Part shown: piece after piece, positions 55,002-64,000 of the stretch
Position numbering within the stretch: position 1 is the first letter of the stretch
How the letters are laid out: each line of letters begins with the position of its first letter
Assembly: GCA_002786025.1 (NCBI GenBank)
Contig: NHNW01000041.1
Coordinates: forward strand, 248,001 to 312,000
Origin: Zasmidium citrigriseum
Taxonomy: Eukaryota > Ascomycota > Dothideomycetes > Mycosphaerellales > Mycosphaerellaceae
Reading direction: 5' to 3'
DNA length: 64,000 nucleotides
Made by a program: the position numbers and the translations under genes
The notes under the pieces: model-generated
What the model saw: only the letters and a program-made list of their open reading frames with translations
What the model was told of the DNA's origin: nothing
The model's database searches: none

Positions 55002-55949
55002 ATGGTCAAAATCATATGCGGCTTGATGGGCAGCTCAGTCGCCTCAGGTTCTGCCTCGATGTCTGGACCCAACAACCTGAAACCCTTCTTATCAATGCTA
55101 AGTCGGCACGGCATCCGCGAGCTGGACACGGCCCGAGTGTACAATGCCGGGAAGAGCGAACAAGATCTGGGCAACATCCCTGAAGCGAAACAGGACTTCG
55201 TGATAGCGACCAAAGCCCCCGGTTTCTCACCTGGATCCCTGGCCTACGACAAAGTCATCCGCAACTGTGCCGAATCTCTGGCAGCGCTGCAGCTGGACAG
55301 GATCCCGTTGTATTATTTTCACGGCCCGGATAGGCAGACTCCCGTGGAAGAGTCTTGCCGCGCGATGAATGATTTGTTCAAGGAGGGGAAGATTGAAAGG
55401 TTTGGGTTGTCGAATTGTAGTCGGGAGGAGGTCGAGGAGATCTATGCTGTTTGCGAGAAGAATGGATGGTTGCGTCCGACCGTTTATCAGGGCGGCTATA
55501 ACGCTCTCTCCAGGACTGTCGAGACGGCTCTTTTTCCCGCGCTGAGAAGGCTGGGAATGTCTTTCTATGGCTATTCCCCCTTAGGAGGTGGATACTTCAG
55601 TCGGCCAACGGAGCAGCTTCGCAACCCTCCAACAGGAGGAAGAATGGATCAGATGAAGGTCTTTAAGAGTATCTACGTCAACGACCTATCCCTGAAATTG
55701 CACGAGTCGTTGGAAGCCGCATGTGACAGCGAAGGCCTGACGCTGAAGGCTGCCACACTGAGATTTCTAATGCATCATTCTGCATTGGGCAGCGACGATG
55801 GTGTCATACTCGGTGCCAGCAGCATGGAACAGATGGAGGAGAACTTGAAGGCTTGTGAAGGTGGACCCTTGCCTTCTGGGGTGGTGTCTGCTTTCGAAGA
55901 CCTCTGGCCGGCGTACCAGAAGGAGTATAATCCTCCCTACTGCGTCTGA
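55002..55949 (+). CDS. Aldo-keto reductase (AKR7-like)
   Basis: A single exon encodes 315 residues from the ATG at 55002 (MVKIICGLMGSS). The AKR catalytic tetrad is visible: Asp42 and Tyr47 in RELDTARVYNAG, Lys71 in IATKAPG, His107 in YYFHGPD. Later come GLSNCSREEVEEI, QGGYNALSR, the FYGYSPLGGGYF barrel segment and the cofactor-binding DGVILGASSMEQMEENL. This is the pattern of aflatoxin-aldehyde-reductase-type AKRs, NADPH-dependent reducers of aldehydes. The substrate here is unknown. The gene lies beside a divergent regulator-like gene and a flavin monooxygenase, so a part in a small oxidative pathway is possible. The protein is slightly shorter at the N-terminus than typical but complete in motifs. 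Confidence 0.92.
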   Translation: MVKIICGLMGSSVASGSASMSGPNNLKPFLSMLSRHGIRELDTARVYNAGKSEQDLGNIPEAKQDFVIATKAPGFSPGSLAYDKVIRNCAESLAALQLDRIPLYYFHGPDRQTPVEESCRAMNDLFKEGKIERFGLSNCSREEVEEIYAVCEKNGWLRPTVYQGGYNALSRTVETALFPALRRLGMSFYGYSPLGGGYFSRPTEQLRNPPTGGRMDQMKVFKSIYVNDLSLKLHESLEAACDSEGLTLKAATLRFLMHHSALGSDDGVILGASSMEQMEENLKACEGGPLPSGVVSAFEDLWPAYQKEYNPPYCV

Positions 55950-56175
55950 GGGGCCAATATTGAATGATGGCGATGCTCGTTGCCAACTGAGAGGCTGAGA
56001 GGCCCATTACTCTTGTGCACGGTAGCATAGTTACGTAGGAGCCGTGAGACGAAACGATATTCTTGTGGTCCCGGACGAGCCATTGGCTTTCTCAATCTGC
56101 GGTCCAACAATTTGACAACATCGTTGTGTCAATATGAGAATTGGTGGATCATTTCCGCGCGTCAGGCTCCACGCT

Positions 56176-57156
56176 TCATCCAGCTGCGTTGGGTAGAGCC
56201 ATGTCGTGCATCACTGCGGCTGCCTGGCGAACCTTCAATTTGGCGGTTTGGATGTCGTTGAGCGTGGGTGGATGGCCGCTGGTTGAATCAGCTGCTGGTC
56301 GCTGCTGTTGCTGGGCAAGATACAGCTCCTTGACCTTGTGGGCGGCTGCCAGTGTACTAGTTGCCAAGTCGATCAACAGTTCTGCCTGCATCAGCTCGGC
56401 GGCATTGGTCACTCCTTGGTCGTCAGCGTTGTCTGGGCCCGAAGCTGAGTCGATGTTCATCGTCATGAAAGAGTCCGCTCCTGAGTTTGCTCGAGCTTGC
56501 CGACCATTGTCCACTGGCGCCAGCATTTCCATCTGCGACGGTGCTCTATTTGGGGCAATCCGCCTCTGCGGCCCATTGGCACAATCTGTTGGGTAGTGGA
56601 GGACTGCTGCTGGATCCGCTGGCGCTGCTGGTCCATCTTGCTGCTGACGAGCAGCCTTGTTCCTCGGGCCACGCCGCTTCTCTGGTGGAACTGGACGCTT
56701 CTTATTGTAAATGCCCTTCCCGCGAGCTCGATCAGCATCGTAGGGCACGAGACCCCAATAAGTTTGGAGTCGCCATACGGTCGACGCTCCACCCTTGAAG
56801 TCTGCCCCTTGGGCCTCTAGAGCAGCCGCGATCTCTTCAGCGGACTGTCCTGCCTTGGTCCGCTCGGTGATGTCGGCCTTTCGTTCAATCTGAGCCTTAG
56901 TCTTGGCTGCTTTGGTCGCCTCTCCAGGTGCAGTGGACTTTCGCTTTCGATCTGGATACTTTCGACCCACGGTGCCGGCCGCTCGCTTCCTCAGTCCCCA
57001 GCTCACTCGGTATCTACTGATGGTCTTGGCAGAGGTCTGAAAGCCAGCTGCGCGAAGGGCATTGGCGATCTGCTCGCAGCCCTCGCCATTTGCGGTTCGC
57101 GCTTCAATCTCAGCGCGGTGCTGCTCCATAGCAGCGGCTTGCGAGTTGGACGACAT
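56176..57156 (-). CDS. Protein with two HTH-like modules, putative DNA-binding
   Basis: A single exon encodes 326 residues from ATG 57156 (MSSNSQAAAMEQ). Residues ~11-56 and ~91-136 are two copies of one module. Each reads roughly E-I-x-x-R-T-x-x-G-x-x-x-E-x-I-A-x-A-L-x-x-x-G, then a short linker, then T-I/V-x-R-x-x-x-x-W-G-L, as in GCEQIANALRAAG...TISRYRVSWGL and SAEEIAAALEAQG...TVWRLQTYWGL. The first part looks like the helix-turn-helix of resolvase or Clr5-like domains. The linkers are basic (GRKYPDRKRK, NKKRPVPPEKRRGPRNK). A C-terminal helical part (LLIDLATSTLAAAHKVKELY) may oligomerise. The basic, duplicated HTH layout suggests a transcription regulator. I do not know a named family with it. 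It is divergent from the flavin monooxygenase. Confidence 0.7.
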   Translation of the reverse strand: MSSNSQAAAMEQHRAEIEARTANGEGCEQIANALRAAGFQTSAKTISRYRVSWGLRKRAAGTVGRKYPDRKRKSTAPGEATKAAKTKAQIERKADITERTKAGQSAEEIAAALEAQGADFKGGASTVWRLQTYWGLVPYDADRARGKGIYNKKRPVPPEKRRGPRNKAARQQQDGPAAPADPAAVLHYPTDCANGPQRRIAPNRAPSQMEMLAPVDNGRQARANSGADSFMTMNIDSASGPDNADDQGVTNAAELMQAELLIDLATSTLAAAHKVKELYLAQQQQRPAADSTSGHPPTLNDIQTAKLKVRQAAAVMHDMALPNAAG

Positions 57157-57583
57157 GTTGAACTGAGCTCATCGATCGATTGGAATATCCCGTGTGAGTA
57201 GCAATTGAAGCTGGTCTGGTCAATGCAGTTTGTCGACTGTCGCGTTGTTGTGGTGTGGCTGGAAGGTGGACTGGAAGCTGAGACAAGTCGGACATTGAGA
57301 AGGAAGGCTCGAGCGGCCCGACGGGCTGCGCCGCACCTGCCCGACGATGCAGAGGCAGGAGAGCCGAAAAATCGACTCCACTTCCCCAAGATCTCCACAA
57401 TCAAACAACGACATGCTAACCAGAGATAATGCCGCCAGTCGCTGATGATGCTCACATGATAGGTCCACATCATGGCAGTGCAAGTATGCCATGGCGGTAA
57501 GTGAGAGCTATAAAGAGCGGCTCGAGACAGCTCTCACAGATGAGTACCTTCTCCTCTATCTCCATATCTTCAATCATTCAATC
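57157..57583. promoter_or_regulatory. Divergent promoter, HTH-like protein / flavin monooxygenase
   Basis: This 427-bp region is shared by divergent starts at 57156 (minus) and 57584 (plus). A TATAAAG element lies at 57509-57515, about 75 nt before the monooxygenase ATG. A GCCGAAA core at 57363-57369 also occurs upstream of the nearby aldo-keto reductase (54784-54790), which may be chance. Confidence 0.5.
57509..57515 (+). promoter_or_regulatory. TATA-like element (flavin monooxygenase)
   Basis: The sequence TATAAAG lies about 75 nt before the ATG. Position and sequence fit a core TATA box. Confidence 0.5.
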
Positions 57584-59550
57584 ATGTCTCTGGATACAGA
57601 TGTTCTCATCATTGGTGCTGGTATGAGCGGCTGTGGCCTTGCTATCCAGCTTGTACGGAAATACGGATTTCGATCATTCAACCTTATTGAGAAATGCGGC
57701 GACGTTGGCGGCACATGGTACGTCTCCTGGTGTGAGAATAGGAACTCCTCGCTTTTAGGCATTCGCTGACTTTCGTCCAATCTGCAGGCTCGTCAATACT
57801 TGCAAGTCTGCCAGGGAATGAAGCATTTTGAAACACCGACTGATCCTCCCTTCACAGATCCAGGTTGTGGATGCGATGTGGCCTCACATTTCTACTCGTA
57901 TTCCTTCGCGTTGAACCCAAATTGGTCTCAAAAGTTCTCAATGCGCCCTGAGATCCAGGCATACTTTCGGAATGTCGCCGAACAGTGAGATCAAACACCC
58001 TCCTGCCACAACGACTTTGCCACTGACTGGATGATCAGGTACAACTTGATGCCGCACATAACATTCTATTCGACTGTCGAAACCGCACGTTGGAACGAGC
58101 CCGAGCAGCTTTGGGAAGTTGTTGTGAAAAATGAGCGGGCCAAAGAGACACGCCTGTGGCGATGTCGTATTCTGGTATCTGCAGTTGGCAATCTTTCCAT
58201 TCCCAAGAAGTGCGAAACACCGGGAGCCGAATCGTTCAAAGGTCCGCTCTTTCACTCGGCGCAATGGGATCACAGCTTCGACTGGGCAGACAGGGATGTA
58301 GTAGTCCTGGGGAATGGATGCTCTGCCACCCAGTTTGTTCCAGTCATGGCGGAGAAGGCTCGCAGATTGACCCAGTTTGCTCGTCAACCTCATTTCTTGA
58401 GCGAACGGCCTAACCCAGTCTACGGCACTACCTTCAAGGCCATCATGAAATATGTGCCCCTTGCAATGCGTCTCTATCGGTTGAAGCTCTACGCAGACAT
58501 GGAGAAAGACTTTGCTGGATTCGATATCGAGACAGGCGATGGGATTCGGCGAGGGTTGAAAGAAGAGAACAGGAAGTACGTGCAGCGTATGGCTCCTGAG
58601 AGGTACTGGGATGCGCTCATACCTAAACATGAGATCGGATGCAAGCGCAAGGTCATGGATACTGACTATCTGACTTGCCTTCACCGCGACAACGTCGAGC
58701 TAGTGCACGATGACCCAGTTGAGGAGATAGTCGAGGACGGTGTTCGAACTCGAAGCGGTCGTTTCGTCAAAGCGGACGCTATAATCTTGGCGACTGGATT
58801 TGATGTATTCCGCATGCTCTTCCCCATGGAGATCATCGGCGAGAATGGAGTCAGCTTGAACAACTATTGGGACGAGAATCATCAAGGAGCTGCCCAAGCA
58901 TACCTCGGAACGTCAATACCCGGGTTCAAGAACTTCTTTACGCTGGTCAGTATCCAAGAACGTGTAGCGTGATCAAGAGCTAACCTGTTCCTTGATAGAT
59001 GGGACCGAACACTGTGACAGGACATTTATCGGTCATCTACACAGTAGAATGCCAGATAAACTTCGTACTTCGCCTCATCGAACCGATCATCAAGAGCACA
59101 CGCCCTCGCAAACTGCTCTCATCTCCAAAGATCACATCGGTGGACGTCAAGAAACCAGCAGCCATCAACGATAGTAACTGGATGCAAGCCAAGCTGAAGA
59201 AGCTCGTATGGTCATCAGGCTGTACTTCGTGGGCCCTCGACCCAAAGACCGGTCTGAACATCGCCATGTACCCTCAATATCAGTTCCTATTCTGGTTGAG
59301 GAGCGTCTTCATCCCTTCGAACGACTTTGAATACGAGTACCGAGATCAGAAGGGGCTGAAGAAGACGAGTCTGACGATCGGAGGGTGGAAAGGTGTACGC
59401 AACTTCATTGGCACTCTGTTCACTGTCATGGCTCTTGCTGGTGGTGCTGTTGGTGTGCAAAGAGCTGGTGGACCTCGTGAGGCGATCGACTTTGTGAGAG
59501 CATCTCTGGAGGGGCTTGTTCAGCAAGCCAGGCGCTCCTTGAAGGCATGA
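57584..59550 (+). CDS. Flavin monooxygenase, Baeyer-Villiger type
   Basis: Five exons, 57584-57717, 57788-57801, 57858-57984, 58039-58945 and 58999-59550, encode 577 residues. The FAD Rossmann motif is IIGAGMSGCGLA at the N-terminus and continues into GGTWLVNTYPGCGCDVASH, which forms only with a 14-nt second exon. Intron 2 uses a GC donor (GCAAGT...CAG). The Baeyer-Villiger fingerprint FKGPLFHSAQW matches F-x-G-x3-H-x3-W. The NADPH Rossmann motif is VVLGNGCSATQ, and ILATGFDVF follows. The enzyme should insert oxygen next to a ketone or oxidise a soft nucleophile, using NADPH and O2. The C-terminus has a weakly hydrophobic stretch (TLFTVMALAGGAVGV). It neighbours a putative regulator and an AKR. 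Unspliced, the FAD segment carries in-frame stops, so the introns are needed. Confidence 0.9.
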
Positions 59551-59894
59551 GGTTTCATTTCGATCCGTCAAGAAGGTTTACATTATACAAATAGACTGCT
59601 ACTCTAATACGCTCCCAAATGATGCCAAATTTCCAAGTCGCCCCACGACTTTACGAGTTCAAGATGAAGCCGTTCGCATTCCGAGTCGCGGCTGCTCTTG
59701 CTACAAACAATCAGTCAAAAACCTTCCTTGCACTGCAGACAATGGCAATAGTCAAGATGGGAACATGCAGCAATCGCTGAATGCCGATGTCGACGACTCG
59801 ACACTCCGCGAAATGCTGGCGTCTCACCAATACTCGTCACTTTTCTCGAATCGTCGTAGACCGTGGGCGAATGTTTATGTCACCGACAAGAACC
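59551..59894. other. Intergenic region
   Basis: These 344 bp between the monooxygenase stop and the FPGS start show no gene. Confidence 0.4.
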
Positions 59895-61483
59895 ATGCGG
59901 AACGATGCAGTGGAATCAGGCAGGAGCTATGAAGTGAGATACCATGCATTGTGAAAAGATTGCGATCATGACCGCTCACTGTCACCTAGAGAGCGATCCA
60001 AGTCATCAACGCCCGCAGGCGGATCGCCAGACCACAAGAAGCAAAGACGAGCTCCACCATCACCAAAGCAAAAGATGCGTCGAATCCTACGCCTGATTCA
60101 AGAGGAACGCCCGGAATCGAGGGCATGGCCTTCTGGCTTCAAGCTCTGGGGCATTCGGTGAGTCAGGCAATCATCTTCCTTCCTGACTTTGCTCACGCCA
60201 TCCAGCAAGACGACATCAGCAAGCTCAATGTCATTCATGTTGCCGGCACCAAGGGCAAGGGGAGCACGTGCGCTTTCACTGAGGCATTCCTTCGAGCTCA
60301 CGGAAAGAGGACTGGATATCCCAGGAAGACCGGCCTGTACACATCTCCCCATCTGATCGTCCCAGAGGAGAGGATCAGGCTCAACTCAAGGCCTCTGCCG
60401 CAGACACTGTTTGCAAAGTACTTCTTCGAGCTATACGATCGATTACCGCAGCTTGCAGAAGAGTTTGATCCTTCCAAGGAAGTGACTAAACGAGGGCCAC
60501 GGTACCTGCAGCTGTTTGCACTATTGGCTTTCCATACGTTCATCCGCGAGGGGGTCGATGTGGCTATATTCGAGACCCATTGCGGCGGTGAATACGATGC
60601 GACAAATGTTATCGAGAGACCTGTTGTGACTGCAGTCACCACACTAGGTATGGATCACATCGACATGCTTGGGCCAACGATCGAGAACATCGCATGGCAC
60701 AAAGGCGGCATATACAAACCAGACGCAGTGGCATTGTCCGCACCACAGGGTGTTAAGCCGGCCGAAGTGCTGAGGAAGAGGAGCGAAGAGAAAGGGCAGC
60801 AAGTGCGGTTCGTCGAAGTCGACAAGAGGTTGGCTCAAGATTCCTTAACGCTCAGACCTGATGTTCAGGAAATCAACGCCTCCGTGGCAGAGGCGGCAGC
60901 TCAAGCCTTCTTGGATCGATGTGCTCCAGAGGAGTGCAAGGAATTGGCCATTGCCGATCTTGAGGCTGGTATCAAGCAGTTCTCATGGCCAGGCCGCTTT
61001 CAAGTTCTGAACGAGGATCAATGGACCTGGTATCTCGACGCAGCTCACAACGACATGAGCGTCAAGATTGCAGCCCAATGGTTCGCCGAAGTCTCGCAAG
61101 ACGACCTGAGGCAGTCCGGCAAACCCAAGATCCTTATATTCAGTCACATCAACGAGCTTCGAGACTCGGCAGAGCTCCTGCGAAGCCTGGGAGAAGCACT
61201 GAGGGATCATCGAGTGCAGCTTGATCATGTCATTTTCAGCACTTACGACGAGTCTGATGCCAGAAAGAGCCATCAGCCGCCTGGGAGTCCTGACATCTTC
61301 CGTGATGCTTGGACAAAGATCGATCCCACGAGTAGACTGTGGAGCGAGCCTACTATCCAAGGAGCCATCAGACGTGCCAGGGAGTTGTATCCAGACGGTA
61401 TGAGCACGTTGATCACAGGCAGCCAGCATTTGGTTGGGCCTTCATTGAGGATCTTGAACTGGACTCCAAAAGACGATCCTTGA
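59895..61483 (+). CDS. Folylpolyglutamate synthase
   Basis: Three exons, 59895-59933, 59990-60157 and 60206-61483, encode 494 residues. Exon 1 (MRNDAVESGRSYE) and exon 2 (RAIQVINARRRIARP ... GIEGMAFWLQALGHS) rebuild the FPGS N-terminal helix pair. The ATP P-loop GTKGKGST follows in exon 3, then KTGLYTSPHLI, RERIR-type EERIRLNSRPL, AIFETHCGGEYDATN, LGMDHIDMLG and LDAAHND. The enzyme adds glutamates to tetrahydrofolate, so folate is retained in the cytosol and mitochondria. No clear mitochondrial presequence is seen. The 'ARRRIARP' N-terminus differs from the MET7-type start that I recall, so this may be a paralog. Intron 2 (48 nt) is in frame and has no stop, so an unspliced form would also be translated. 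Confidence 0.85.
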
Positions 61484-62193
61484 ACGATATTACATATGCT
61501 GGCCTGGGAAGAACAGTCGCCGGCACACATGTCTCGACTGAAGGCAATGGAGAAGCTGCGTCGATGTCGTCGAAGAATCAGGCTTGCTCGAGATATCTCA
61601 ATTCGAGGTGCTCGCTAGATACACATAGACCACTGTATGATGAAGCCATAGAACATGTGACAATCGCAGCTTCCTCTCGAAAATTCCATGTGAAAACGAT
61701 GGCTCGTTGAAGTGAGGTGCAGTTTGGAGCCGGTTTGATCAGCCGGGGATAAAATAAAGGGTCACGGCGGGTACGGCACGGTTAACCGCTTTCGTCAGCG
61801 CGAGTTGCTGGTGTTGTTGGAGAGCGTGTGCGGTTCGTAGGGGGGCTGGAGGCTCGTAGAGAAGAGTGTGGTAGCAGCAGACAGGCCGGCCGATGATGTA
61901 TGCGGCTCTAGAACCTCTCAAAAGTGAAAGAATGGGAATTGACGGTGGTTGAAAGATGGACAGGAGGAAAAAGCGCAGGCCGAGGGCGCTTCTCGGAATG
62001 GATAGGGAAGTGGTTGAGAGGCGAGCGCGCACGGACTCGTCGGCGTCGCCCTTTCCCTAAACACAAAAAAAGCCTGCACCCTCCGACCTGTTCATCAACT
62101 TCCACCCCATCGCTGGACTTCTCCATCCACCACCACTCCACTCCTCATTGAACACTCCTCTCCAGTTCCTTTCTTCAGATCAACACCGCCAAA
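61484..62193. other. Upstream region of ADP/ATP carrier
   Basis: These 710 bp hold the promoter and 5' UTR of the carrier gene. A CT/CA-rich stretch at about 62085-62180 fits the pyrimidine-rich leader of a highly expressed fungal gene. No other gene is seen. Confidence 0.45.
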
Positions 62194-63728
62194 ATGGCCA
62201 AGGGAGATGTGGACGTAAGTCGCTCCGCCGCAACCTGCTGGCGCTCGCCCATGATCACGAGCTAACCACCTTCTCCAACAGCAAGGCGCGAAGACCATGT
62301 ACGTATCGACCTCCAGCGGCATCATCAGCCATTCGCCGACCGTCGAGTCCCACGCTCCGAGTGCATTGGAGCTGTGACATGGCGGCCGGTGTCGCGATGG
62401 AGCTGGCAATGGGCGCAATCCCCTTTTCCGCGACATCATAGCTGACATTCCATCTAGCATGGGCATGCCCGGCTTCGTCGTCGACTTCTTGAGTACGTCT
62501 TACCTCCCTCTCATCAACAGCGATGGAATCGTCCACGTTTCGCAATGGCCGATGCTCCGCAGAGCTGGCGATAAGAGCTTGGATACAGCTGCAAGCACGG
62601 GCACAAGGCTAACAAGACTACAGTGGGTGGTGTTTCCGCTGCCGTCTCGAAGACCGCCGCCGCTCCCATCGAGCGTGTCAAGCTCCTCATCCAGAACCAG
62701 GTACGTTGCGCATCCTGGCCGTCGCGCTCGATGCTTGTGACAGCATCCTGCATGAGGCGCCGCCAAGACTTTCGGCAATCGTGAGCATTGGAGGCTGACA
62801 AGAAATGTTGCACACAGGATGAGATGCTCAAGTCCGGTCGTCTCGACCGCCCATACTCCGGCATTGGCGACTGCTTCCGTCGTACCATGGCCGACGAGGG
62901 TCTCGTTTCCCTCTGGCGTGGTAACACTGCCAACGTCATCCGTTACTTCCCTACCCAGGCCCTGAACTTCGCCTTCCGCGACACCTTCAAGTCGATGTTC
63001 GGCTACAAGAAGGACCGTGATGGATACTGGTGGTGGATGGCTGGTAACCTTGCCTCTGGTGGTGTAAGTCGAAGCTTTTCAAGCCCAAGCATGCACTCTC
63101 GCTCACATATAATCTAGATGGCCGGTGCCACTTCCCTCCTCTTCGTCTACTCCCTCGACTACGCCCGTACCCGTCTTGCCAACGATGCCAAGTCCGCCTC
63201 CAAGGGTGGTGAGCGCCAGTTCAACGGTCTCGTCGACGTCTACAAGAAGACCCTCGCCTCTGACGGTATCCTTGGTCTCTACCGTGGTTTCGGTCCCTCC
63301 GTCGCTGGTATCGTCGTCTACCGTGGTCTCTACTTCGGTATGTACGACTCGCTCAAGCCTGTCGTCCTCGTCGGTCCCCTTGAGGGCAACTTCCTGGCTT
63401 CCTTCCTTCTCGGCTGGTCTGTCACCACTGGTGCTGGTATCGCTTCCTACCCTCTCGACACTGTCCGCCGTCGTATGATGATGACTTCTGGCGAGGTAAG
63501 TAAAAGCTCAAACAGTTCAAAACTCCATGATCCTGGTCTAACAAATTCCTGCAGGCCGTCAAGTACAAGTCTTCATTCGATGCCGCCAGCCAGATCATCG
63601 CCAAGGAGGGTGTCAAGTCGCTCTTCAAGGGTGCTGGTGCCAACATTCTCCGTGGTGTCGCCGGTGCTGGTGTCCTGTCCATCTACGACCAGATCCAGCT
63701 CATCATGTTCGGCAAGAAGTTCAAATAA
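62194..63728 (+). CDS. AAC: Mitochondrial ADP/ATP carrier
   Basis: Seven exons, 62194-62214, 62282-62298, 62458-62492, 62624-62700, 62818-63063, 63118-63495 and 63555-63728, encode 315 residues, the normal length. The first four exons are very short (21, 17, 35 and 77 nt). The three carrier repeats are visible: [12 protein letters not shown], the [11 protein letters not shown] segment of repeat 2, and [12 protein letters not shown], which contains the RRRMMM signature specific to ADP/ATP carriers. It exchanges cytosolic ADP for matrix ATP in the inner mitochondrial membrane. Exons 5-7 use almost only C-ending codons, typical of a very highly expressed gene. No targeting presequence is expected or seen. 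Confidence 0.97.
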
Positions 63729-64000
63729 GCGACTCGCCCTCGCAATTGCCAAGTCAAGCTCAAGGCGAAAGAAAACGAAACAGGGGATGGTCTGCATGCC
63801 GATTACGATTGCGGACACGAGATACAGAAGACGCGGAGTGCATCGGTGCTCTGGGATGCATGAGTGGTTTGGGCAGGAAGCGAACGGCATGACCCTGCGA
63901 TACGGTTCCAGTTGAGCGTAGTCGCGCGTGTACCTTTAAGTATTCCGGCCTGGGCAACACTCTACTGTATTACCAATTGGTTGCTCTTAACTAAAGGCGT
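63729..64000. other. 3' flank of ADP/ATP carrier
   Basis: This holds the 3' UTR of the carrier gene and the window end. A fused reading frame continues from the carrier's sixth exon into this flank only if intron 6 is ignored. No new gene is seen. Confidence 0.4.

Overview
This is a eukaryotic, filamentous-ascomycete window. Genes carry short GT-AG introns (mostly 47-75 nt), often with a CTAAC/CTGAC-like branch site near the 3' end. Gene density is high: 27 protein-coding genes, including several fungus-typical families (Prm1, HbrB, a fungal ferric reductase, a Q-rich homeodomain regulator). Gene style and protein sequences suggest a Dothideomycete, perhaps the Mycosphaerellales/Capnodiales side; this taxonomic guess is inference. 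I recognise no tRNA, rRNA, CRISPR array, transposon or viral element.

Layout. 0.4-10 kb: homeodomain regulator, tRNA m7G methyltransferase (Trm8), an RBR-type E3 ligase with a duplicated C-terminal domain, a single-pass membrane protein with a Ser/Thr-rich stalk, and a four-exon GNAT acetyltransferase. 10-21 kb: Gyp5-like TBC Rab-GAP, alpha/beta hydrolase, HbrB-type TORC2 subunit, Prm1 fusion protein. 21-24 kb: a 2.6 kb stretch with no convincing gene. 24-33 kb: two lineage-type unknown proteins, AP-3 sigma, cytosolic leucyl-tRNA synthetase. 33-43 kb: small membrane protein, two coiled-coil proteins, transketolase. 43-45.5 kb: a second gene-poor stretch. 45.5-54.4 kb: ferric reductase, Rab5/Vps21-type GTPase, crotonase-family enzyme, coiled-coil protein, an Arg/Asp-rich disordered protein. 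55-61.5 kb: aldo-keto reductase, a protein with two copies of an HTH-like module, a Baeyer-Villiger-type flavin monooxygenase, and a folylpolyglutamate synthase. 62-63.7 kb: the seven-exon mitochondrial ADP/ATP carrier.

Most genes are independent housekeeping loci. Several take part in membrane traffic (TBC GAP, AP-3 sigma, Rab5), translation (LeuRS, Trm8) or central metabolism (transketolase, ADP/ATP carrier, FPGS). The one stretch that looks accessory is 55.0-59.6 kb. There a probable DNA-binding protein and a flavin monooxygenase diverge from a shared 427-bp region, next to an aldo-keto reductase, and both oxidoreductases have a TATA-like element about 75-90 bp before the start. This could be a small co-regulated metabolic locus, but that is inference.

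All exon boundaries below were worked out by eye from splice signals, reading phase and family alignment from memory. None has transcript support here.
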